From assembly GCF_040739495.1 (NCBI RefSeq), contig NZ_CP145263.1:1736001-1800000 (forward strand): a stretch of DNA of 64,000 nt, in the 5' to 3' direction. The notes under the pieces are model-generated. The model worked only from the letters and a program-made list of their open reading frames with translations. It was not told where the DNA came from and searched no databases. The position numbers and the translations under genes were made by a program. Shown here one piece after another: positions 19,415 to 26,577 of the stretch (position 1 is the first letter of the stretch; each line of letters starts with the position of its first letter). Source of the stretch: Staphylococcus capitis subsp. capitis (GTDB lineage Bacteria; Bacillota; Bacilli; Staphylococcales; Staphylococcaceae).

Positions 19415-19447
19415 ATTTTATCATTATTATTACATATGTGTAATAAT
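19415..19447 (-). promoter_or_regulatory. Candidate lanA promoter with palindromic activator site
   Basis: ATTATTAC (19426-19433) and GTAATAAT (19440-19447) form a palindrome with a 6-base centre. Reading on the minus strand it covers the -35 position, 17 bases before a TAAAAT-type -10 (19420-19415). There is no good -35 hexamer. This is the layout of an activator-dependent promoter such as that of epiA, so it is the likely site of the EpiQ-like protein. Confidence 0.5.
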
Positions 19448-19535
19448 ATAATAATTTGATTTAGGATTAACTTTATTAAATAACAAGAATACAATGCTAT
19501 CTTACATACTCTCTAAAAAAATTACATATTAAAAA

Positions 19536-19563
19536 AGCCATGACTATAAAGTCATGGCTCCAA
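19536..19563 (-). terminator. Minus-strand terminator below a gene remnant
   Basis: AGCCATGACT and AGTCATGGCT form a perfect 10-bp stem with a 4-base loop, with the T-run on the minus strand. No complete minus-strand gene lies directly above it, only the remnant at 19615-19692. Confidence 0.8.
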
Positions 19564-19614
19564 CTAAAAATTAAGATATTCAATTCAAGTATTTATATTA
19601 AAATAAAATCTTAA

Positions 19615-19692
19615 TTAAGAAAGTTTCATACTCATTAACCCTATAATAGTCACTAACATAATAGCGGCACCTAACAAATCAAGTTTAAATGT
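19615..19692 (-). pseudogene. C-terminal remnant of a membrane (transporter-like) protein
   Basis: A 25-codon minus-strand tail contains KLDLLGAAIMLVTIIGLMSM and ends KLS, with a stop just upstream in frame. It looks like the last membrane helix of a small transporter (DMT/EamA or SMR type) and is followed by a terminator. The rest of the gene is not recognisable. The 19700-20210 stretch shows only a 41-codon plus-strand open stretch at 19769-19894 without a start codon. Confidence 0.45.
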
Positions 19693-20212
19693 TCATATTC
19701 AATGACAACTCATAATAAATTTATCTTACAAATTATCATCATCTTTATCTTTTTATAAACCACAATAAAGGTTAGGTGGCTTTATAGTACGTGAAGCTGA
19801 AAAATTTCTTGACAAGACTAACTTATTTGAATTGCTTTATATACTATATGCCTATTTACCATTAGCAACTCAATCCCTCAATACTAAAGATTAATAACCA
19901 TAACTCGTTTTAGTCCTTTAATTTTAACTGTTGTTTGAACACTTTAAATTTTTTATTTCACTATTAAACAAAAGTTTCACAATGTTTTAATTTCATATTC
20001 TAGAATTTTCTTATCGAACTTTTGTTTAATATTATATATAATATGCTCATAGGCTTTAAGTAGGTTCTTAAATAAGAATTATCATTAGTAATCGACTAAA
20101 AAAGTCTTAAAGTAAAATTATTACTACACATTTAACTGACTATATATTTTTTACAAAGCGATGAGAAATTCATAAATATCTTAGAATTAAAAATCTAAAT
20201 ATAGCTAAAAAT

Positions 20213-20270
20213 AAAGAGAACGCTAATTTACTAATAAATAACCATTAGTATGAGTGTGTTCTCTTTTTTA
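20213..20270. terminator. Terminator-like hairpin in the accessory region
   Basis: AAAGAGAACGC pairs with GTGTTCTCTTT, extended by ACTAA/TTAGT, and is followed by TTTTTT on the plus strand. No intact gene lies immediately upstream on the plus strand. Confidence 0.6.
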
Positions 20271-20368
20271 TATAAAAATTATGCATAATTTGAACTTTTA
20301 ATAGGAGTTGATGTTTAAAAACAAATAATAAATATACAATTTCTAAAACTAAAAAAGGTATGAGAACT

Positions 20369-20527
20369 ATGCATGAATACAAGGAGCTGATTGATAATAT
20401 TAAATATATAGAGATGTTTACCAAATTAGAATATTTAATCTTAGAAAATGATTTATATACTGATGAAAGCTTATCATTGACTGCTTACATTAGAGAAACA
20501 TCTGATTCTTATTATTCAAAACAATAA
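20369..20527 (+). CDS. Small acidic protein of unknown function, probably 5'-frameshifted
   Basis: The clear reading frame runs MHEYKELIDNIKYIEMFTKL... to DSYYSKQ (52 residues), mostly helical and acidic. The same frame stays open upstream to about 20315. A better start exists at ATG 20311 behind AGGAG, but that start leads to a stop after MFKNK. Removing one A from the AAAAA run at about 20317 would join it to the long frame and give a protein of about 70 residues. I therefore suspect a homopolymer frameshift or sequencing slip. No family is recognised. Confidence 0.5.
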   Translation: MHEYKELIDNIKYIEMFTKLEYLILENDLYTDESLSLTAYIRETSDSYYSKQ

Positions 20528-20742
20528 AGTATTTTTTTAATCTCTTTAAATCAAATAGAGTATGTAGTTATATCCAACAACTGCACTATCCTACTTAAAC
20601 TGAGTATGTTTTCCAAACTTCCCACTACTTTGATTTAAATCTTTATTTGTATACTATTAAATATTCTAATTTACCTTTTCTCAATATATTACAATTTAAA
20701 AAACTAACAATTTATCAAATTGATACATAGGAGGATATTTTT

Positions 20743-21414
20743 ATGCAACAAGAATCAACACCGTGGTACAAGCAAGAATGGTTTATAGTTTTAACTTTAA
20801 TATTCATTTTTCCACTAGGTTTATTTTTAATGTGGCGATATAGTAAATGGCCATCTGTTGCAAAGACAATTGTAACAGTGGCAATAGTGGTTATAGCGTT
20901 ATCTAGTACAACTTATGTTGGTAGCATCAAAACCGATAATCATGAAACACAATCTACCGAAACTACTGATAATGAAACTAAAGATAACGCTAATGAAACA
21001 AAAAATATAAATTCTGATGATAATAGTAAAGATGAAGAAACAAATGATAATTCTAAACAGGATAATAATACTACAATTAAAGAAGATGATGACAAAAATA
21101 TTGAAGGTACACGTTTAGAAAAAGCAGCACTTGAAAAAGCAAAATCATACTCTAAAGATATGCATATGTCTAAACTAGGAATATATGACATTTTAACTTC
21201 GGAATATGGGGAAAAGTTTAATAAAGAAGATGCACAATTTGCTATTGATCATCTAAAAGCTAATTATGAGAAAAATGCTTTAGAAAAAGCGAAATCGTAT
21301 GCTAAAGATATGAACATGTCTAATGATGCAATTTACGATATATTAATATCTGAATATGGCGAAAAATTCACTGAATCAGAGGCAAAATATGCTGTAGACC
21401 ATCTAGATAATTAG
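20743..21414 (+). CDS. Membrane protein with two Ltp repeats (superinfection-exclusion-like), paralogue 1
   Basis: The 223-residue protein starts with a short polar segment and two hydrophobic helices (about residues 13-30 and 38-60; FPLGLFLMWRYSKWP lies between). A low-complexity Asn/Asp/Glu/Thr linker (about 65-120) follows. The C-terminus has two copies of a motif of about 47 residues (KSYSKDMHMSKLGIYDIL..., KSYAKDMNMSNDAIYDIL...). These match the host cell surface-exposed lipoprotein repeat (Pfam Lipoprotein_Ltp), known from the Ltp protein of phage TP-J34, which blocks phage DNA injection. The topology places the repeats outside the cell. The RBS is AGGAGG. A role in phage exclusion is inferred. 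Confidence 0.75.
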   Translation: MQQESTPWYKQEWFIVLTLIFIFPLGLFLMWRYSKWPSVAKTIVTVAIVVIALSSTTYVGSIKTDNHETQSTETTDNETKDNANETKNINSDDNSKDEETNDNSKQDNNTTIKEDDDKNIEGTRLEKAALEKAKSYSKDMHMSKLGIYDILTSEYGEKFNKEDAQFAIDHLKANYEKNALEKAKSYAKDMNMSNDAIYDILISEYGEKFTESEAKYAVDHLDN

Positions 21415-21647
21415 TTCTTGAGGACGAATTACTGTCTCTATAACACTTAAAATGAGAGTAATTATAAGAATGAGCATAGGAAATTAATAGTAAACTTCGC
21501 CTATTTTAATTTTAAAATAGAATATGTCAAACGCTTTTTAAATTTAAAGTAGCAAAAAATCTATAAAATGAGTTTTATTCTTCTTAATCTAAGTAAAATA
21601 AATTAAGTGAGAATAACCAATAGTTAATGAAACATTAATAAAAAACG

Positions 21648-21677
21648 TTAACTTATCTGCTGATATTTTGGTATAAT
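21648..21677 (+). promoter_or_regulatory. Candidate promoter of the second Ltp-repeat gene
   Basis: TTAACT (21648-21653), an 18-base spacer and TATAAT (21672-21677) with an extended TGG. It lies about 340 bases before the start at 22019. Apart from this promoter I see nothing certain in the 600-base gap 21415-22018. Confidence 0.5.
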
Positions 21678-22018
21678 AAATCCATATTATTTTTTTATAA
21701 AGTTTACCACTATATTTCTAATATATATAAATTAAAGCAAGCAATACTCTTAGTTTCGTTGTTTTATAGAAATATCTAAAATAAAATTTATAAAGAAGGA
21801 ATATTTTGAATGTGATGCTGTTACCAATTAATTATTCATTGAAATATGGTTACACCTTTCATTCAAATAGATACATCTCAATAATGACAATATCATCTTT
21901 TAATAGGTAATAAACAAATTAGATTTTAACCTCAAATCTCAACATGAAGTTGATGTAATGTGATTATTGATGATTTCAGTGTGCATGACTTTAAAACTTA
22001 TTAAAAGGGAGTAAAAAG

Positions 22019-22543
22019 ATGGAAGAAAACTACAATAAGTATCAACAAGAAAGACATCAGGAACAATTTCAAGAATATCAGAAAATGAATGGACAAAAAA
22101 AGAATTCTAAGAAAGGTTGGCTATGGGGTTGCGGTGGATGTTTAGTTTTAGTTATTTTAATCATTATAGGCATTTCAGCTTGTACAGCCAGTATAACTAC
22201 CACTAACTCAAACAATAGTCCAAATGATACTAATGCTACTTCTCAGGAAAAAGCCGCTTTGAATAAAGCAAAAATATATTCAGATACAATGCACATGTCA
22301 AAACAAGGAATATATGATCAATTAACATCTGATGCAGGTGAGAAATTTAAAGAAAAAGATGCCAATTATGCAATAGAACATTTAAAAGCGAACTACAAAG
22401 AAAACGCTAAGAAGAAGGCAAAGGATTACGTTGAACAACAAAATATGTCAAAAGATGCGGTATTTAACCAACTAACTTCATCTTACGGTGAGAAATTTAC
22501 TAAAGAAGAAGCGCAATATGCTGTAGATCATCTAGAAAAATAA
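22019..22543 (+). CDS. Membrane protein with two Ltp repeats, paralogue 2
   Basis: The 174-residue protein has a Gln-rich cytoplasmic start (about 1-35). One membrane helix (about 38-57) is preceded by GWLWGCGGC and ends ISACTAS. A Ser/Asn/Thr linker follows, then two Ltp-type repeats (KIYSDTMHMSKQGIYDQL..., KDYVEQQNMSKDAVFNQL...). It is a paralogue of the preceding gene but has a different N-terminal anchor. RBS AAGGGAG. It is a candidate surface-exposed factor affecting phage entry, by family inference only. Confidence 0.75.
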   Translation: MEENYNKYQQERHQEQFQEYQKMNGQKKNSKKGWLWGCGGCLVLVILIIIGISACTASITTTNSNNSPNDTNATSQEKAALNKAKIYSDTMHMSKQGIYDQLTSDAGEKFKEKDANYAIEHLKANYKENAKKKAKDYVEQQNMSKDAVFNQLTSSYGEKFTKEEAQYAVDHLEK

Positions 22544-22553
22544 TTCCATTTTA

Positions 22554-22580
22554 GGGTAGCACGTCTACCCTTATTTTTTT
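22554..22580 (+). terminator. Terminator of the second Ltp-repeat gene
   Basis: GGGTAG-CACGT-CTACCC followed by TTATTTTTTT, 10 bases after the stop codon. The following 400 bases up to the tRNA terminator contain no gene I can support. Confidence 0.85.
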
Positions 22581-22981
22581 ATCATTTTTATAGAAAAGAA
22601 TTTATAGAGAAGAACATAACAAGTAGCATAAAAGCTTGATACAAAATAGATTATGAAAAAAGAGGTTAAAACATATACTCAATTTTTAACACAGATAATT
22701 TATTTAGCCAAAACTATACGGCAATATTTGACCAGGTTACTTTCAAAATTTTACATTTCAATTTGTATGTAAAAAACACGATTATGACAGTATTTAAATA
22801 ACATGACATATTTATCACCATTTATAGGAAGTACTAAAAAAGTGAAAAACTTACAAAGCTAGATAATATGAAAAAAATTTAAACCGTCAAAGAGACCGAC
22901 AATTTAACAAAAACTCAAGTAATATTGACCACGAATTGACCAAAATGTTTAAAACAGACTTTTACAGATTTTTACCAAAAT

Positions 22982-23010
22982 AAAAAAGAACGTTGATTTA
23001 ACAACGTTCT
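22982..23010 (-). terminator. Terminator of the tRNA-Asn/tRNA-Ser transcript
   Basis: AGAACGTTG and CAACGTTCT form a perfect 9-bp stem, with T-run TTTTTT on the minus strand, about 45 bases below the 3' end of tRNA-Ser. Confidence 0.85.
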
Positions 23011-23055
23011 AACAAAATTTAGTAAAATAAAAGTCTATTAATTTTTACTATTGTA

Positions 23056-23144
23056 CGGAAACGGAGGGATTCGAACCCTCGCGCCGCTCTCGCGACCTAC
23101 ACCCTTAGCAGGGGCGCCTCTTCAGCCAACTTGAGTACGTTTCC
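23056..23144 (-). tRNA. tRNA-Ser (anticodon GCU)
   Basis: The acceptor arms GGAAACG and CGTTTCC enclose a class II tRNA with a long variable arm and T-loop GGTTCGAATCC. The anticodon loop CTGCTAA gives GCU. The CCA end is not encoded. Its 3' end faces the accessory region. Confidence 0.95.
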
Positions 23145-23147
23145 ATA

Positions 23148-23222
23148 TGGCTCCGCAGGTAGGATTCGAACCTACGACCGATCGGTTAACAGCCGATAGC
23201 TCTACCACTGAGCTACTGCGGA
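23148..23222 (-). tRNA. tRNA-Asn (anticodon GUU)
   Basis: TCCGCAG and CTGCGGA form the acceptor stem. The anticodon loop CTGTTAA gives GUU, and the T-loop is GGTTCGAATCC. The 3' end is followed by an encoded CCA. It lies 3 bases upstream of tRNA-Ser in the same transcript. Confidence 0.96.
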
Positions 23223-23256
23223 TTAATGTAATTTATCTCTATCAAGCACAAATATT

Positions 23257-23284
23257 ATTATATCAATCCTGTTCAGTTTTTCAA
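23257..23284 (-). promoter_or_regulatory. Promoter of the tRNA-Asn/tRNA-Ser unit
   Basis: In the minus sense TTGAAA (23284-23279), a 16-base spacer and a perfect TATAAT (23262-23257), 35 bases above the tRNA-Asn 5' end. Confidence 0.75.
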
Positions 23285-23292
23285 GAGAAATC

Positions 23293-23348
23293 TTAAAAAA
23301 ATATACGGAACATTTACACTAATTTAATATTAACGTTCCGCATATTTT
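23293..23348 (-). terminator. Terminator of comK
   Basis: Minus-strand arms AATATGCGGAACGTT and TGTTCCGTATATT form an imperfect hairpin followed by TTTTTTT. Confidence 0.7.
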
Positions 23349-23405
23349 AAAATTAAACAAACAATTTTATGCTAAATATGAGTAGCTAAAGTATTAAAAA
23401 AGTGT

Positions 23406-23981
23406 CTACTTATCATCTAAAAGTGAATACCTTGAAAGAGCTTCAAATATATTTAACGATGATTGGTTATAATCAATGAGTTGTTCTGGGTTATTTGATT
23501 TCATACGTGCATGTTTATCTACCATATAATAATAAATAATCGCGTTCGTATATTGATGCCATAAGCTATGATAAGAAACGTTTAATATAAATGATTCACT
23601 ATTAGCAAATATCACTTTACTTTTACGATTTTTTAGTTCTTTGATGCTATCAATATAATGCATGTTTATCCAGATGTTTTCATCTTGACGATCAGAATGT
23701 GTTGGGAAAAAATAAGTTGGAAATAATGGAGTAAGTAAAATAGGTGGTTTACTAGAGATACCTGTAATTCTATTAGTTTCAGATTTTTTACTTAGATAGC
23801 TATTACCATAAAATTTGCAGGACCTTTCAATAATTCTTTGTACTTTAAATGGACTTTCCTTTCGTGATTTATCAAATCTTATAATTTCTGCCCCTGAAGT
23901 TTGTTGATATTCATCATACCTTGGTCGAATTAACATATCACCTTTTCTAATAACATAGATTGATTCACTAAAATTAGTCAT
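23406..23981 (-). CDS. comK: Competence transcription factor ComK
   Basis: ComK activates DNA-uptake and recombination genes. The 191-residue protein is full length. It has the family features YVIRKGDMLIRP (residues 9-20), VQRIIERSCKFYGNSYLSK (about 47-65), TGISSKPPILLTP and the central Trp/His-rich block. No truncation or frameshift is seen. GAGGTAATC precedes the ATG. It is divergent from the IDEAL-domain gene, and coiA and mecA lie elsewhere in the window. In Bacillus MecA targets ComK for ClpCP; whether this holds here is inference. Confidence 0.93.
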   Translation of the reverse strand: MTNFSESIYVIRKGDMLIRPRYDEYQQTSGAEIIRFDKSRKESPFKVQRIIERSCKFYGNSYLSKKSETNRITGISSKPPILLTPLFPTYFFPTHSDRQDENIWINMHYIDSIKELKNRKSKVIFANSESFILNVSYHSLWHQYTNAIIYYYMVDKHARMKSNNPEQLIDYNQSSLNIFEALSRYSLLDDK

Positions 23982-24199
23982 TCGATTACCTCACTTCACA
24001 AAAAATTAATTATTGTTACTATTTTCTTTTAATAATAATAACTTAATATTATTTTATACGAGCTTCAAATTAAGTCAAGTTATACTTTTATTTTCTTTTT
24101 ACACATATTTCTTTTAAAATGTCAGAATATTCATTGATTTCAAAAATTAAAAACTGTATACTACTCATATATCAATAAAAAAGAAAGGTAGTGATTTTC

Positions 24200-24418
24200 A
24201 TGAATCATAATACAAATGTAAAATACACTACACTTGAAGACTTTGTAACAACGGTAAATGATTTAGGTGTAGAACTTGTAATTGATGAAGCATTACGAGA
24301 AGCTAGGAAGAAAAAACTCGAGACTCTTATCGATGAAGCACTAGTAAATAAGAATGAGAAAGATTTCAGACAGTATACGGATGAATATAAAAAATTGGAG
24401 GCTTTTCTCAGTGAATAA
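24200..24418 (+). CDS. IDEAL-domain protein
   Basis: A 72-residue protein whose C-terminal half (LETLIDEALVNKNEKDFRQYTDEYKKL) matches the IDEAL domain named after the I-D-E-A-L core. The domain occurs in small Firmicutes regulatory or adaptor proteins. The frame can begin at a GTG (24191), but AAAGG is better spaced for the ATG at 24200 (MNHNTNVKY). It is divergent from comK, and a functional link with ComK is only suggested by position. Confidence 0.8.
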   Translation: MNHNTNVKYTTLEDFVTTVNDLGVELVIDEALREARKKKLETLIDEALVNKNEKDFRQYTDEYKKLEAFLSE

Positions 24419-24441
24419 ATTAGATTCGAGTCACTCATTAT

Positions 24442-24492
24442 AAAAGGTCTATTCCCTACTTAATTTAAGTGTTGAGAATAGACCTTTTTTAT
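24442..24492. terminator. Bidirectional terminator, IDEAL gene / lplA
   Basis: AAAGGTCTATTC and GAATAGACCTTT form a 12-bp stem with a long loop and A/T flanks between convergent genes. Confidence 0.85.
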
Positions 24493-24497
24493 AATAT

Positions 24498-25484
24498 TTA
24501 AGACATTAATCTTATAATTTCATATTTATCAATATCACCAAAATAATGATAAAGATCATAATTGGATAATGCTTCCTCGATATGCTCGAAATCATGTAAA
24601 CAACCTTCCAATGCATATTCAAGTTCAGTTACATCACCTTCACCAAAGAAGTCTCCAAATATTTTCGCATGTTCAATACGTCCCTTTTTAACATCAAATT
24701 TAATTTGAATAAATCCCTTTTCAAATTTTTCTTCACGCTCAAAATTATATTTAGGATTTTTACCATAATTCCATTCCCAAGTGCGGTATTTTTCGTCGCT
24801 TAACTGTTTGATTTTAGTCCAATCGTCATCAGTTAATACATATTCTTCTACTTCATTTTCCCCAAAAATAGTCTTTAGAATAATTTGTTTAAACTCATTA
24901 ATATCTAGTGGTTCTTCTAAAAATTCATCAATGTTAGCCACTCTTTTTCTAACAGATTTAACACCTTTAGATTTAATTTTAGCAGGATTTACTTTTAAAG
25001 CATTTTGAACTTCATCAAGTTCGCAATTTAACATTAGCGTGCCATGACTAAACATTCTATTTTTAACTTTTACCATCGCATTCCCTGAAATTTTAGCTTC
25101 ACCAACTTGAATATCATTACGACCCGTCATTTCAGCATTAACACCTAAAGATTGTAAAGCTTGTACAATTGGCATTGTAAATTTTTTAAAATTGTGAAAG
25201 CTATTTCCATCGTCATCAGTGATAAAGCTGAAGTTCAGATTACCTGTATCGTGATAAACGGCACCACCGCCGGATATACGACGTACAACATCAATATTAT
25301 TTTTATCAATATATTCTTTATTAACTTCCTCAATTGTATTCTGATTCTTACCTACTATGATTGAAGGTCTATTAATGTAGAATAAAAAGTAACTTTCTTC
25401 AGCTGGAAGATGCTTAAGAACATATTCCTCCATAGCTAGATTGAGCGTTGGATCAGTAATATTATTATTACTAATAAACTTCAT
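24498..25484 (-). CDS. lplA: Lipoate-protein ligase A
   Basis: LplA activates lipoate with ATP and attaches it to lipoyl domains of 2-oxoacid dehydrogenases and GcvH. The 328-residue protein has VRRISGGGAVYHDTGNLNFSF (about residues 67-87), VGRNDIQVGEAKISGNA-type motifs and the C-terminal accessory domain of bacterial LplA. The numerous motifs and length leave little doubt about the class. It may act in either scavenging or relay. Confidence 0.94.
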   Translation of the reverse strand: MKFISNNNITDPTLNLAMEEYVLKHLPAEESYFLFYINRPSIIVGKNQNTIEEVNKEYIDKNNIDVVRRISGGGAVYHDTGNLNFSFITDDDGNSFHNFKKFTMPIVQALQSLGVNAEMTGRNDIQVGEAKISGNAMVKVKNRMFSHGTLMLNCELDEVQNALKVNPAKIKSKGVKSVRKRVANIDEFLEEPLDINEFKQIILKTIFGENEVEEYVLTDDDWTKIKQLSDEKYRTWEWNYGKNPKYNFEREEKFEKGFIQIKFDVKKGRIEHAKIFGDFFGEGDVTELEYALEGCLHDFEHIEEALSNYDLYHYFGDIDKYEIIRLMS

Positions 25485-25688
25485 AACATTCCTCTCCTTA
25501 AAGTGTCTTTCTATATGCCCTTACCCTAGTTATGAATGATTTATATTAAAAATTCCAATTATTTACTCATTTATGTCTTACTTTTCATATTTATATATAA
25601 CAATCTTAGTTTTTTAAGGATATTAGTTTATTTGTTATGTAAATTTTAGTACAATATTATCTAGCTATGATTTAAGGGAGGAGTCATT

Positions 25689-25874
25689 ATGACTGTTGCA
25701 GAAGTAGGTAATATTGTAGAATTTTATGACGGTTTAAGAGGCCGTGTAGAGAAAATTAATGACAATTCTGTTATTGTAGACTTAACAATTATGGAAAACT
25801 TTAATGAATTAGATTTACCTGAGAAAACTGTCATTAATCATAAGCGATATAAAATCGTTGAACAAGAAGGTTAA
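25689..25874 (+). CDS. DUF2187 (YkvS-type) small protein
   Basis: A 61-residue KOW-like small beta protein, with AEVGNIVEFYDGLRGRVEKI followed by SVIVDLTIMENF and HKRYKIV. This is the full-length pattern of DUF2187. RBS GGGAGG. The function is unknown. It lies 5 bases before the next membrane-protein gene, so the two form an operon. Confidence 0.85.
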   Translation: MTVAEVGNIVEFYDGLRGRVEKINDNSVIVDLTIMENFNELDLPEKTVINHKRYKIVEQEG

Positions 25875-25879
25875 TTATA

Positions 25880-26482
25880 ATGAAAAATGTTTCTAAAGCT
25901 TTAATTTGGTTTATTATAAGCTTCATCGTCTTTCACGCAATTTTATTTGTGATGTGGGGTGAACACCAAGAGTACTGGTACTTATATACTGGCATTATGC
26001 TAATAGCAGGAATAAGTTATGTTTTTTATCAAAGAGACATTGTATCAAAACGATTATTAACTTCAATTGGAATTGGTATAATTACAAGTATTGTACTTAT
26101 AATCGTACAACTCATTTTTTCACTTATTTCATCAGAATTATCGTACGCATCATTAATCAAAGAATTATCAAGAACAGGCGTTTATTTCAAATGGCAAATG
26201 CTCGTTACATTACTATTTGTAATTCCATGCCATGAGTTATATATGCGAACTGTTTTACAAAAGGAATTAATTCGTTTCAATTTACCTAAATGGGTAAGCA
26301 TATTAATTGTCGCAATCTGTTCAAGTTCATTATTTATCTATCTTGATAATTGGTGGATTGTATTCTTTATCTTTGTAACTCAAATCATTTTATCATTAAG
26401 TTATGAATATACTAGACGAATAGCAACAACTTCTATAGCTCAAATTGTTGCTATCATATTATTATTAATATTTCATGGATAA
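25880..26482 (+). CDS. CPBP-like integral membrane protein
   Basis: A 200-residue protein with about six membrane helices. CHELYMRTVLQKEL (about residues 116-129) resembles motif 1 of CPBP/Abi intramembrane proteases (EExxxR), with His in place of the first Glu. The later conserved His motifs are not clear. It may be a divergent CPBP protein or a non-catalytic relative. It is co-transcribed with the DUF2187 gene. Confidence 0.6.
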   Translation: MKNVSKALIWFIISFIVFHAILFVMWGEHQEYWYLYTGIMLIAGISYVFYQRDIVSKRLLTSIGIGIITSIVLIIVQLIFSLISSELSYASLIKELSRTGVYFKWQMLVTLLFVIPCHELYMRTVLQKELIRFNLPKWVSILIVAICSSSLFIYLDNWWIVFFIFVTQIILSLSYEYTRRIATTSIAQIVAIILLLIFHG

Positions 26483-26528
26483 AAAGCATTTCTTAACCCT
26501 ACTCTTGCGGGTTAAGAAATGCTTTTTT
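26482..26528 (+). terminator. Terminator after the CPBP-like gene
   Basis: AAAGCATTTCTTAACCC and GGGTTAAGAAATGCTTT form a perfect 17-bp stem followed by T residues. Confidence 0.93.
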
Positions 26529-26577
26529 ATTGAAGTAATTTCATTGCTTATACCGTTGTTATATATATAGAGGAAAA

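Noticed and set aside
21794..21912. Short ORF of about 31-34 codons (LLPINYSLKYGYTFHS...) after AAGGA between the two Ltp genes
   Set aside because: No recognised family, ambiguous start codon, and such short frames are expected by chance in AT-rich DNA.
22560..23055. Repeated TTGACCA-like words (about 22727, 22923, 22933)
   Set aside because: Spacing is irregular and copies are few. No CRISPR-like or iteron-like arrangement.
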